Below, piece by piece: positions 34,302-42,848 of a DNA stretch of 64,000 nt (positions within the stretch are counted from its first letter, which is position 1; every line of letters begins with the position of its first letter). A program made the translations under genes and the position numbers. Origin of the DNA: an uncultured Drancourtella sp. Its GTDB lineage: Bacteria; Bacillota; Clostridia; Lachnospirales; Lachnospiraceae. The notes under the pieces were generated by a model, which worked only from the letters and a program-made list of their open reading frames with translations, ran no database searches and was not told the origin of the DNA. Where the stretch lies: positions 1 to 64,000 of the forward strand of contig CALFLL010000024.1 in NCBI GenBank assembly GCA_937880845.1, written 5' to 3'.

Positions 34302-35051
34302 ATGATGAATTCAGGTATGAGTGCAGCAGATGTAGCTGTGCTTACAGGTAATGCAGGAAATTCCCGTGGCTGTAACGATGGAGCTTACGGTGGATGGGGA
34401 TCTGAATGGTTTCTGTGGATTATTGTAATTTTCGCATTGTTTGGCGGATGGGGAAATGGTTTCGGAGGAAATTGCGGCGGAACAAATAGTTCGGGATTTC
34501 AGGGATTTGCAACTCGTTCAGACATTGACGCAGCTCTTTCTACTCAGGGTATCGAAAGTGGAATTAATGGAATCGGTACTCAACTCTGTAACGGGTTTGC
34601 TGGTGTAAATTCTGCTATTGCAAATTTAGGTTATCAGAACCAGCAGTGTTGCTGCGATCTGAAACAGGCCATTGGTGATGTGAACTACAATATGGCTGCA
34701 CAAACGAATATTCTACAGAATACCGTGAACAACAATGGTACAGCTATCCAGCAGGCTCTTAACACAGGATTCCGTGATGTGATTGACGCACAGAACGCTG
34801 GAACACAGAGAATCGTTGACTTGATTACACAGGACAAGATTCAATCTTTACAGACAGAATTACAGTCCGCACAGCTTCAGTTAAGTAACGCTGCTCAAAC
34901 AAACAACATTGTAAATGCACTTCGTCCGACTCCGGTACCGTCTTATCCGGTAATGAGTCCATACACATCTATCATTAACCCAACAGGTTTTACCTTTGGA
35001 ACAAGCAATGGATGTGGATGTGGCTATAATGCTTGCGGATGTGGTTGCTAA
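34302..35051 (+). CDS. Gly/Trp-rich membrane-anchored protein with Cys-rich tail, unknown function
   Basis: 249 aa. Residues about 28-52 are Gly/Trp-rich and hydrophobic (SEWFLWIIVIFALFGGW), enough for one membrane span. Residues about 70-205 are a Gln/Asn-rich helical region with a CCCDLKQAIGDVNYNM motif, and the C terminus is a CGCG-type cysteine cluster (CGCGYNACGCGC). I recall similar proteins beside capsid genes in Lachnospiraceae, unnamed. It might sit on the capsid, pierce a membrane, or act in place of a tail; none of this is shown. Confidence 0.65.
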   Translation: MMNSGMSAADVAVLTGNAGNSRGCNDGAYGGWGSEWFLWIIVIFALFGGWGNGFGGNCGGTNSSGFQGFATRSDIDAALSTQGIESGINGIGTQLCNGFAGVNSAIANLGYQNQQCCCDLKQAIGDVNYNMAAQTNILQNTVNNNGTAIQQALNTGFRDVIDAQNAGTQRIVDLITQDKIQSLQTELQSAQLQLSNAAQTNNIVNALRPTPVPSYPVMSPYTSIINPTGFTFGTSNGCGCGYNACGCGC

Positions 35052-35106
35052 TAGTATCTTCCCTATGGGATGTTCAGCAATAAGCTGATGTTACTATAAA
35101 CATTTT

Positions 35107-35146
35107 AAGGGATAGATGCTATAAGGGCACTATCCCTTTTTTAATA
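35107..35146 (+). terminator. Rho-independent terminator inside the structural module
   Basis: AAGGGATAG pairs with CTATCCCTT, followed by six T; between the Gly/Trp-rich protein gene and the next gene. Confidence 0.8.
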
Positions 35147-35166
35147 ATTGGAAAAGGAGAATAGAT

Positions 35167-35586
35167 ATGGCACAGTTTTCAAGTGTATTTGTTCAGCAAG
35201 TATCGGCTGGACAGAACGCATTGCTTTTAGACGATACAGTAAAAAGCAGATGTGTTAATCATCGAGCAGGATCAGGGTTAGTTTGCCTGACTAACAGCGG
35301 TTGTGATTGTAACCCTGCAAGATATAGGATTTTTGCAAAAGCAAACGTAGGAATCCCAACAGGTGGAACAGTTGGTCCTATTTCTTTGGGACTTTCGTTG
35401 AACGGTGAAGTTTTACAGAGTTCTATTGCAACAGTTACTCCGGCAGCGGTTGGCGAATTCTTCAACGTAGCATTTGAAGAAATTGTATGTGCTGGAAAAT
35501 GTCAGGTAAATGTGGCAGTTACAAACCCAACAGATCAGACAATCGAAGTAGAGAATTTAGTGCTCATTGTTGAGCGTGTATGTTAA
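35167..35586 (+). CDS. 139-aa beta-rich structural-looking protein
   Basis: Starts MAQFSSVFVQQVSAGQNALL. The pattern GTVGPISLGLSLNGEVL ... ATVTPAAVGEFFNVAF ... VENLVLIVERVC looks like a trimeric jelly-roll (TNF/BclA-like) decoration domain, with several Cys (CLTNSGCDCNPARYRIF). No catalytic motif. AAAAGGAG ribosome site. Fold assignment is inference from pattern. Confidence 0.6.
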   Translation: MAQFSSVFVQQVSAGQNALLLDDTVKSRCVNHRAGSGLVCLTNSGCDCNPARYRIFAKANVGIPTGGTVGPISLGLSLNGEVLQSSIATVTPAAVGEFFNVAFEEIVCAGKCQVNVAVTNPTDQTIEVENLVLIVERVC

Positions 35587-35598
35587 GGAGGTGGGTAT

Positions 35599-36288
35599 AT
35601 GCATGAGTATTCAAAGAGAATTGGAGAGCATATTAAGTCCTGCTATTCCGACTTTAATAAAATGAACCGTGAGGAATTGGATGAATTGAAAGCCTGGGCT
35701 TGCGTAATGAAAGATCTCACAGAATATGACATTAACAAACGTGGAATTGAAGCTATGGATGAAGCAGAACAGGAAGAAAAATTCTATGGAAGAATGGGGT
35801 ATCGTGGACGTGCGGCAAACGGAAGATTTGTTCACCGTTCTGGAAGAGGGCGTTCCGCAGGATATACACCATATCCATATCTCCATATGATGGAAGATGG
35901 TATGGATGATTACGATATGTATGACGATATTCCGTATCCGATGACAGGATACCGTATGGGATATCCGGATAGATATAATGACGGAAGAAATAGTTCTGAG
36001 CAAAACTATTCTGGAAAATCTGAAAATAGAAGGAATATGGGATATACTCCGGAAAGAAACAGATCACGGTATGGGGATGCGTACGATCGTTACGATTCAT
36101 ACCGCAGACACTATACCGAAAGCAAAGATCCGGAATCAAAGAAAATGATGGAGCAGTCCATGACGGAAATTTTCGGAGATATGGAAAACATGGTAGAAAA
36201 TATCATGAAATACGCAGATGCAAGTGAAAAGCCTGCTCTGAAACAGAAAATGGTTCAGATGGCACAAAAGGTACAATCTATGCAGTAA
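35599..36288 (+). CDS. 229-aa Tyr/Arg/Gly-rich protein of unknown function
   Basis: The N-terminal about 60 residues (YSKRIGEHIKSCYSDFNKMN, REELDELKAWACVMKDLTEY) are a helical bundle; the middle is a disordered Tyr/Arg/Gly/Met stretch (GRMGYRGRAANGRFVHRSGR); the C-terminal about 50 residues are helical. AAGGAGGTG ribosome site, 12 bp after the previous gene. Relatives recalled in gut Clostridia lie in the same cassette. The basic, disordered middle could bind nucleic acid or polyanions. Confidence 0.6.
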   Translation: MHEYSKRIGEHIKSCYSDFNKMNREELDELKAWACVMKDLTEYDINKRGIEAMDEAEQEEKFYGRMGYRGRAANGRFVHRSGRGRSAGYTPYPYLHMMEDGMDDYDMYDDIPYPMTGYRMGYPDRYNDGRNSSEQNYSGKSENRRNMGYTPERNRSRYGDAYDRYDSYRRHYTESKDPESKKMMEQSMTEIFGDMENMVENIMKYADASEKPALKQKMVQMAQKVQSMQ

Positions 36289-36290
36289 AA

Positions 36291-36331
36291 AATAAAGCCT
36301 TGGCAGAAATGCCGGGGCTTTATTTATTGGA
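36291..36331 (+). terminator. Rho-independent terminator after the 229-aa protein gene
   Basis: AATAAAGCC-TT-GGCA pairs with TGCC-GG-GGCTTTATT, followed by a T-rich run. Confidence 0.75.
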
Positions 36332-36337
36332 GGAATT

Positions 36338-36718
36338 ATGAGATTTGTAATGAACGAACTTTTGTGGTCTGTGAGATGGACTAGCCCAGATAACCCCATA
36401 CTGATTGATCGAACAAACAAAAGGACATGTGCTGTTACAGACCCTGATACACAATCAATTTACTTATCAGAAGAATTAACAGGATCATTTTTAACGACTG
36501 TTTTATTGCATGAATTAGGACATGTAATGCTTTACAGTTACGGCTATTTAGATGAGATACATCTTATGTGCAAAAGAAAATACTGGATTGATATGGAAGA
36601 ATTTATCTGCAATTTAATCGCAGACAGAGCAAAAGAGATATTTGATAGAGCTTATGAAATTGTTGGAGATGAAGCAATACATTTTGTTCCAATCTATTTA
36701 GAAAGGATGGTGTCGTAG
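36338..36718 (+). CDS. phage HExxH zinc-peptidase-like protein
   Basis: 126 aa. TTVLLHELGHVMLYSYGYLD near residue 52 carries HELGH, and MEEFICNLIADRAKEIFD contains the downstream Glu helix, as in short ImmA/SprT-like peptidases. GAGGAAT ribosome site. Placed between the structural genes and the lysis genes, so a role in maturation or release is possible. Second HExxH gene of the element. Confidence 0.6.
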   Translation: MRFVMNELLWSVRWTSPDNPILIDRTNKRTCAVTDPDTQSIYLSEELTGSFLTTVLLHELGHVMLYSYGYLDEIHLMCKRKYWIDMEEFICNLIADRAKEIFDRAYEIVGDEAIHFVPIYLERMVS

Positions 36719-36774
36719 TGATAAGAGATGCTCCGAAACAAAAATAAAACCAAAAAAGAAAGGAAAGTGAGGAT

Positions 36775-37242
36775 ATGAAAAAAATGAATTATGCGGAACC
36801 GTTTATCGATGGATATAATGCAATAGTAGGGACGATTGTAGCAGTTCTGTCGTATGTTTTTGGAGAACACTGGATTCTTTTTGCAGCATTTTTATTACTT
36901 AATGTAGCAGATTGGATAACAGGATGGATGAAAAGCCGTATGGCTGGAAAAGAAAACTCTGTAAAAGGCTGGAAAGGAGTTTTAAAGAAAATTGGGTATT
37001 GGCTCATGATTATGGTTGCTTTTGGGGCAAGTGCAGTATTTATTGAGATAGGAGAAGCAATCGGAATCGATCTTGGAGTAACCACCCTGTTAGGTTGGTT
37101 TGTTTTGGCATCTCTGATAATCAATGAAATCAGATCTATTTTAGAAAATTTTGTTGAGGCAGGATATAACGTGCCATCCATTTTGGTAAAAGGATTAGAG
37201 GTTGCGGATAAAGTAGTAAATCAGGAAGATAAGGAGAAATAA
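36775..37242 (+). CDS. phage holin (holin_4 / toxin-secretion holin family)
   Basis: 155 aa with about three to four TM segments; FAAFLLLNVADWITGWMKSR is the conserved core of this family and GWKGVLKKIGYWLMIMVAF follows. It forms membrane lesions that let the endolysin out. 2 nt before the amidase gene. Confidence 0.85.
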   Translation: MKKMNYAEPFIDGYNAIVGTIVAVLSYVFGEHWILFAAFLLLNVADWITGWMKSRMAGKENSVKGWKGVLKKIGYWLMIMVAFGASAVFIEIGEAIGIDLGVTTLLGWFVLASLIINEIRSILENFVEAGYNVPSILVKGLEVADKVVNQEDKEK

Positions 37243-37243
37243 T

Positions 37244-38263
37244 ATGTCAGCATATAATGTACACGCAGGACATTGTCCGCAGGGACAGGGAGCATCTGGT
37301 GCAGTTGGTATTTTAAAAGAATCTGTAGAAGACCGATTGGTAAAAAATGAAGTGATTCGTTTGTTAAGGGAGGAGGGGCATACCGTATATGATTGCACAT
37401 GTGACGTAGCAACAACACCGGATGGTTGTTTACAGAAGATTGTTGCAAAGTGTAATCAACATAGCGTTGCATTAGATATTTCAATCCATCTTAACAGCGG
37501 AAGAAATGATTATAAAGGAGATAAAAGCACTGGTGGCGTTGAGGTATGGAATTACGACACAAGAACAAAGTCTATCTCCGAGAGAATTTGCAAAAATATT
37601 TCAACAGCATTGAATATTAGAAACAGAGGAACGCAATACAGTAAAAATCTGTATGTTTTAAACAATACTAATTCTCTTGCATTGCTTGTAGAATGTTGCT
37701 TCGTTGATGACAAAGATGATGCGAATGCATGGGACTATAAGAAATGTGCAAAAGCGATTACAGAAGGAATTTTAAACAAGAAAATTGGAGGGAATACAAT
37801 GTCTACACCAAAACAAAATCCGGGAAATCCTTTATATAACGAAAAACGAATCTGGTACAGGGGACATGCTTCAAAGCTTGGATGGCTTGATCCGGTTAGA
37901 GATGGACAGGTATGTGGAACGGTTGGATTTGATTTACCGTTAGAAGCGATTAAAATTGATGTTACAAAATTAAGAGAATATGTATCTAAAAACATCACTG
38001 TTGATGTAAAGGCACATATTGAAAATGTCGGATGGAAAGAGTATAAAAACATTACATCAGATACAGTTGTTGGCACAACCGGTAAGGGACAAAGAATTGA
38101 AGCACTTCAAATTTTTGTAAATAACCTTCCGAAAGGGAAATACTTCTTTATCAGAACGCAGATTGAGGATTACGGATGGACCGATTGGATTGGTAATGGA
38201 TATACAACGGGTACAGTAGGAATCCGAAAAGCGATTGAAGCATTACAGATGAAGATAGCATAA
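37244..38263 (+). CDS. N-acetylmuramoyl-L-alanine amidase (Amidase_3) with ChW repeats, phage endolysin
   Basis: 339 aa. Residues 1-185 are an Amidase_3 domain: NVHAGHCPQGQGASGAVG (first zinc His), a conserved Glu, DISIHLNSG (second His), and LLVECCFVDDKDD (catalytic Glu). Residues about 200-339 hold three ChW repeats (for example HIENVGWKEY...IEALQIFV), clostridial cell-wall/surface modules. No signal peptide, so export depends on the holin. Confidence 0.88.
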   Translation: MSAYNVHAGHCPQGQGASGAVGILKESVEDRLVKNEVIRLLREEGHTVYDCTCDVATTPDGCLQKIVAKCNQHSVALDISIHLNSGRNDYKGDKSTGGVEVWNYDTRTKSISERICKNISTALNIRNRGTQYSKNLYVLNNTNSLALLVECCFVDDKDDANAWDYKKCAKAITEGILNKKIGGNTMSTPKQNPGNPLYNEKRIWYRGHASKLGWLDPVRDGQVCGTVGFDLPLEAIKIDVTKLREYVSKNITVDVKAHIENVGWKEYKNITSDTVVGTTGKGQRIEALQIFVNNLPKGKYFFIRTQIEDYGWTDWIGNGYTTGTVGIRKAIEALQMKIA

Positions 38264-38268
38264 AAAAG

Positions 38269-38295
38269 ACCTCCGGGGAAACCTAACCCGGAGGC
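38269..38295 (+). terminator. hairpin after the endolysin gene
   Basis: CCTCCGGG pairs with CCCGGAGG (8 bp). The T-run is poor, so termination efficiency is uncertain. Confidence 0.5.
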
Positions 38296-38389
38296 TGAAT
38301 ATTGTATCATTTTCTATCAATTTAATATGCTTTATTTTAGACACATTTTAAACAAAAATGCTCGCAAATGGCGTAAATACGTTATATTT

Positions 38390-38407
38390 TTTTAAAGGAA
38401 AATTAAA
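38390..38407 (+). repeat. attR core, 18-bp direct repeat
   Basis: TTTTAAAGGAAAATTAAA, identical to 21568-21585. It defines an element of 16,840 bp. The sequence beyond is host DNA: a terminator shared with the Bce operon. Confidence 0.75.
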
Positions 38408-38423
38408 CAAAAATACAGAGAGT

Positions 38424-38462
38424 AACGGGTGAATCTATAGATATAATTCACCCGTTAGTTTT
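38424..38462. terminator. bidirectional terminator beyond attR
   Basis: AACGGGTGAAT pairs with ATTCACCCGTT around a short AT loop, then TTTTT. Before integration it probably ended the metQNI-methyltransferase operon, facing the Bce permease gene. Confidence 0.75.
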
Positions 38463-40429
38463 TATATGGTTTGAATGATTTTTCTTTTTGCGATTAAATA
38501 GGCAATTATAAAATACAAGACATAAATTATAGTCAGGATCAGGGCAGTCATAATACAAATAACAATGATGGTAAACGAAGAATTATGCGTATTAAAAACC
38601 TGCAAAATCTCCCAGCCTACAATACCGCACGGAATTCCGAATAAAACAGGCAGAAAAAACGGCAGAAAGAAAAAGATAGAAATCTGTGCAAACAATGCCT
38701 TTCGACGCTGCTTTTCCTTTGTTCCGATCTGGAATAAAATCTGATATTTTTGGCGGTCTTCTTCTGTCTGTGAAAGTGTTTTTAAGGCAAAGATGGACAT
38801 TGCCATAAACAGAAAAATGATGGATACATAGAAAGCACTCAAAATAAAGATACCCATACTTTCGTTCATAGAAAGTCTTGCGGATTCTTTCAACGCATAA
38901 TCGCACAATGTGATCATTTCGTCAGAAAAGCGAGATTGTTTTTCGTAAGAAAGTTCTTTTTCCAGTGCAAAAGCATCATAATGAGGATTTTTTAGCTGCA
39001 TTCCTGTACAAAAAAGCTGCGGTTGCAGATTTTTGATGGCTTCATCAGGAACAATTGCCATAAGATATGCTTTTGTAACAAAGTATGGTGCGTTCTCCAG
39101 AGTGCCGCCATAGGTGTAAGTTTTCCCATCAAATGAAAGAGAAGCCCGGGAAAAGTCAATGGACTGAATCTGAGGAGTAGGAGCACAGATAAGAAACGTA
39201 TTGTCCAGATGGACCGGTTTTCCGCCAATTACTTTTTGGATTCTGTTATAATCACTTTCGGAAAGAAAAGAATCCGACAGGCTCTCATAACGCTTGCCAT
39301 GCCATGGGGTAAAGCGAAGAAGTCGGTTGTCATTATTTGTGTAGACGGTAAAATCGGTGCGGGATTTTACCGGGCTGTATGTGTCAATCATCGTTTCTGC
39401 CTGATCAGGAGAAACCGGAACCTGTGCGTCCGCCTCTATATTACTTAATACATCAAACGGATAATTCCAATCTAAACTTGCTTGAAGGGTAGATTTGGTA
39501 ATAAAGGCAAAATTTGTTCCAATCACAGCAAATACGATCAGAAAAGCAACAATGCCAAGCATTACAGAATTGGTATGAAGTCTGCTGCTGAGCTGACGCA
39601 GCACAAAGGTATTGGTTCCATGACCGGAAAATTTTCGGTTGTAAAGAAGAAGTTTTGTTATACTTCTTGCCAGGCCTACATGAAAGAAAAAAATCGAAAC
39701 CGCAAGCAGAAGAAAACAAAGTAGGATTCCGGCAGGTAGGGCATTTGTATCATGAAGGATACGGTCTGTTTCGTGAAGAAAAGCCACGATACTGACACAG
39801 ATGGATATAAAGGATACAATACTGACAAAAATCCAAATAAAAGGGTGCTTTGTTTCCTTATCGTTTTTCCGATTTCCCCGGATTAGATGATAAATGCTGA
39901 CTCTGTTTAAGTAAAAAGCAGATGTCAAAGAAGATAACAGGAAAATGGCAAAAACCAAGCCGACCGTCAGAAGGAACCCATTGGAAGAATAGGCGGAAAA
40001 GGTGTAACTGATTTCCATTAACTTACTTAAAAGAGACATTACAAGCTGATACAGGAACAAGCCGAAAAAAATACCTGTTATAAGAGAACAGATTCCAATG
40101 ATCAATGTTTCAAATAGAAAGACTGTGATGATGTTTTTCCTGGACATACCCATGGTCATATAGGTTCCAAATTCTCTTTTCCGAAGCTTTAAAAGAAAGG
40201 AAGAAGCGTACCCAAGAACAAAAGCTACGATCAAAGAAACCAGTACGGTTATGGCAATCATAAATGCGGCAAGTGACGAAGCATCCTGGGCTTTTTTCGC
40301 AAGATCCGGACTGAAGATTACGTTGTTAAACGCAAACATGAGGGCAATCGTAAAGGATACGGTAATATAGTAAATGAGATAATTTCCAAGCTGTCTTTTT
40401 ACATTTCGGGCTGCGAGTTTAACGAGCAT
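38462..40429 (-). CDS. BceB-type antimicrobial-peptide ABC transporter permease
   Basis: 655 aa. Start at 40429 (MLVKLAARNVKRQLGNYLIY), 7 nt after GGGAGGTG; upstream ATGs lie too near the ribosome site. About ten TM helices with a large extracellular domain (about 300-520) between the two halves, the BceB layout, and FtsX-like domains. It overlaps the ATPase gene by 11 nt. Together they detoxify or sense cell-wall-active peptides such as bacitracin or lantibiotics. Confidence 0.88.
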   Translation of the reverse strand: MLVKLAARNVKRQLGNYLIYYITVSFTIALMFAFNNVIFSPDLAKKAQDASSLAAFMIAITVLVSLIVAFVLGYASSFLLKLRKREFGTYMTMGMSRKNIITVFLFETLIIGICSLITGIFFGLFLYQLVMSLLSKLMEISYTFSAYSSNGFLLTVGLVFAIFLLSSLTSAFYLNRVSIYHLIRGNRKNDKETKHPFIWIFVSIVSFISICVSIVAFLHETDRILHDTNALPAGILLCFLLLAVSIFFFHVGLARSITKLLLYNRKFSGHGTNTFVLRQLSSRLHTNSVMLGIVAFLIVFAVIGTNFAFITKSTLQASLDWNYPFDVLSNIEADAQVPVSPDQAETMIDTYSPVKSRTDFTVYTNNDNRLLRFTPWHGKRYESLSDSFLSESDYNRIQKVIGGKPVHLDNTFLICAPTPQIQSIDFSRASLSFDGKTYTYGGTLENAPYFVTKAYLMAIVPDEAIKNLQPQLFCTGMQLKNPHYDAFALEKELSYEKQSRFSDEMITLCDYALKESARLSMNESMGIFILSAFYVSIIFLFMAMSIFALKTLSQTEEDRQKYQILFQIGTKEKQRRKALFAQISIFFFLPFFLPVLFGIPCGIVGWEILQVFNTHNSSFTIIVICIMTALILTIIYVLYFIIAYLIAKRKIIQTI

Positions 40430-41183
40430 TGGCATCACCTCCCAAAGAAGCGATGACGGTTAAAATTTCCTGATAAAATTCCTGACGTGTGCGGCTTCCT
40501 TTTTCTATTTCATTCCATATTTTCCCGTCTTTTAAAAATAAAATGCGGTTTGCATAAGAACCAACAGAAGCATCATGTGTTACCATTAAGATGGTAGAAC
40601 TCAAATTTTGATTCATCATCTGAAAGGTTTCCATTAAAATCCGTGAATTGTGGGAATCCAGGGCACCGGTTGGTTCATCGGCAAGAATCAAAGATGGATT
40701 TGTGATCAAAGCTCTGGCACAGGCAACACGCTGCCGTTGACCTCCTGACAATTCATATGGAAATTTATCAAGCTGTTCGGTGATAGACAGTGTCCCGGAA
40801 ATTTCAGCAAGCCTTTTCTCTGTTTCGGATACTGATATATGATTCAGATTTAAAGGAAGTACGATGTTTTCACGGACCGTCAAGGTATCAAGCAAATTGT
40901 ATTCCTGAAAAATAAATCCAAGGTTATTTCGACGGAATTCAGAAAGATATCGTTCTTTTAACTGTGTTAAATCCTTTCCGTCGATCAGGATGTGGCCGGC
41001 ACTAACCCGGTCTATGGTAGAAATCATATTCAAAAGAGTACTTTTTCCGGAACCGGAAGCCCCCATGATGGCGGTAAATTCTCCTTGTTCCATGGAGAAG
41101 GAAAGATCGTTTAATGCTTTTGTGATGACTTTACCTCTTCCGTAGTATTTGATTAAATGATCCACTTGTAAAATAATTTTCAT
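40419..41183 (-). CDS. BceA-type ABC transporter ATPase
   Basis: 254 aa. Start at 41183 (MKIILQVDH), 7 nt after GGAGG. Walker A GASGSGKST, Q-loop, signature LSGGQRQRVACARAL, Walker B LILADEPTGALD. MacB/BceA subfamily. Partner of the permease encoded directly downstream. Confidence 0.92.
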   Translation of the reverse strand: MKIILQVDHLIKYYGRGKVITKALNDLSFSMEQGEFTAIMGASGSGKSTLLNMISTIDRVSAGHILIDGKDLTQLKERYLSEFRRNNLGFIFQEYNLLDTLTVRENIVLPLNLNHISVSETEKRLAEISGTLSITEQLDKFPYELSGGQRQRVACARALITNPSLILADEPTGALDSHNSRILMETFQMMNQNLSSTILMVTHDASVGSYANRILFLKDGKIWNEIEKGSRTRQEFYQEILTVIASLGGDANAR

Positions 41184-41256
41184 AAACATACCTCCATTTC
41201 AGGTTTACTATACCATAAGACGGCGTTATTTTTTCTAACGCCGTCCATCCGTTTTC

Positions 41257-42234
41257 TTACATTTTTGTAATGTCGGGAAAAAGAAGGGAAACAGAGGTAT
41301 AAGAACCGTACTGAGAAGAAATATGGAAAGAAATATCAAGCTGTTTACAAAATTCGGAAACAAGGTAAAGTCCCATACCGGTACTTGTCCCATGCGTACG
41401 GCCATTTGTTCCGGTGAAGCCGCGTTCTGTAACACGACGGATTTCATAGTCGGGAATCCCGATACCATTATCCTTGACAGTGAGGCATCCGCTATCGGCT
41501 GCAATTTCAATCTGGCCGCCGGGACAATATTTACTACAGTTGATGAGAAGCTGTTTTAAAATAAAGAAAAGAATTTTTTTGTCGGAACGGACAATACTGT
41601 CACCGTGTACTTTTACGCGGATTCCGGCTGAGATGAGAAGATCCATCTGATCTTTGACCGCCTCGTCAGCAAGAGAAGACAGATGGAACTCCTGAATCAG
41701 CGTATCTTTTTCCGCGGTTCGCAGGCGTGCATAGTATAAGATGCTTTCTGTCAGGTTTTCTGCTTTTTTTAGTTCCCTTTTTAACTTACAGGGATCGGAA
41801 TGATTGACAAGCATAAGAGAACAGGCAGTAAGAGGAGTTTTCATTTCGTGGATCCAGCTTTCCACATAATTGTAGTAAGCATCTTTTTCTGCCCGGATCG
41901 ATGAAATTTCCTCGATAGCAGAAAAAGAAATGGTTTTCATAAGTTCATAGTATTGTTTTTCCAATGCATTTACCGGAGCAGGAATCAATTCGCCGATAAG
42001 ATAAGGAGCGTCCAGAGTCTGGATTAGGTTTTCAAGAGTGTTTAATTTCTTCTTTTCGCAATAATAAGTGATATATAACCACAAAAAAATCAGTATCCAA
42101 TATAACAGGCCGCAGACCAACAGAAGAACCAGACTTGTTTGTGTGATCACGAATAAAGCACAGACCAGTAAGAAGCCAATTCCGAGAAAGCATAAAGTGA
42201 TAGCCTTTGACTGCAAAGATTCTTTGAAAGTCAT
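41257..42234 (-). CDS. BceS-type sensor histidine kinase
   Basis: 325 aa. Two N-terminal TM helices (about 12-55) with almost no extracellular loop, typical of intramembrane-sensing BceS kinases that read the state of the transporter. Phospho-acceptor His in SWIHEMKTPLTA (near 138); N-box ILKQLLINCSKY; G-box NGIGIPDYE and GMGLYLV. Starts in an ATGA overlap with the response regulator. Confidence 0.92.
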   Translation of the reverse strand: MTFKESLQSKAITLCFLGIGFLLVCALFVITQTSLVLLLVCGLLYWILIFLWLYITYYCEKKKLNTLENLIQTLDAPYLIGELIPAPVNALEKQYYELMKTISFSAIEEISSIRAEKDAYYNYVESWIHEMKTPLTACSLMLVNHSDPCKLKRELKKAENLTESILYYARLRTAEKDTLIQEFHLSSLADEAVKDQMDLLISAGIRVKVHGDSIVRSDKKILFFILKQLLINCSKYCPGGQIEIAADSGCLTVKDNGIGIPDYEIRRVTERGFTGTNGRTHGTSTGMGLYLVSEFCKQLDISFHISSQYGSYTSVSLLFPDITKM

Positions 42235-42848
42235 AGTCGATATCCAACCCCTCTCACGGTATGAATATAGTCATTGGCACCTATGCCGCGAAGCTTTTCA
42301 CGAAGACGGCTGATATTTACGCCAAGGGTATTATCATCAATGTACAAACTGTTATTCCAAAGATCTTCGATGATTTCTTCTCGTGTACATAATGGTTTTC
42401 GCATCAGGCAGGCAAGAATCCTGGCTTCATTTCTGGTGAGAAGCTCCGTTTGTTCATGGTAATGCACACTCATTTCCTCAAGGTTTAAAGACAATTCCCG
42501 ACAAGTCAGAACGTTGATTGGTTTTCTTTTTAAAGCTCTGGAAATCCGTGCCAGTAAGACAGAAGAATGATATGGTTTGCGAATAAAATCATCAGCACCC
42601 ATGCCAAATCCAAGAATTTCATCTTCCACAGAGTCACGGGCAGTCAGAAATATAACAGGAACATCCGAGTGCTGACGCAGTTTTCGGCAGATTTCAAATC
42701 CATTTTCGCCCGGCAAATTAATATCCAGAAGGACAAGGTCGCAAGGTTCGCCAAAGACGGGAAGATATCCGTTTGATTGTAATAAGGTACAAAGCTCTGT
42801 GCGAATGCTTTCGTCATCTTCTATAATCCATATTTTTTCCATGATCAT
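42231..42848 (-). CDS. BceR-type OmpR-family response regulator
   Basis: 205 aa. Receiver domain 1-115 with phospho-acceptor Asp in LVLLDINLPGENGFE (near 48) and Lys in FIRKPYH; winged-helix DNA-binding domain about 125-205 (DDNTLGVNISRLREKLRGIG). Start 42848 or 42842; the first overlaps the DUF4317 stop. It probably activates the adjacent ABC genes. Confidence 0.92.
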   Translation of the reverse strand: MIMEKIWIIEDDESIRTELCTLLQSNGYLPVFGEPCDLVLLDINLPGENGFEICRKLRQHSDVPVIFLTARDSVEDEILGFGMGADDFIRKPYHSSVLLARISRALKRKPINVLTCRELSLNLEEMSVHYHEQTELLTRNEARILACLMRKPLCTREEIIEDLWNNSLYIDDNTLGVNISRLREKLRGIGANDYIHTVRGVGYRL

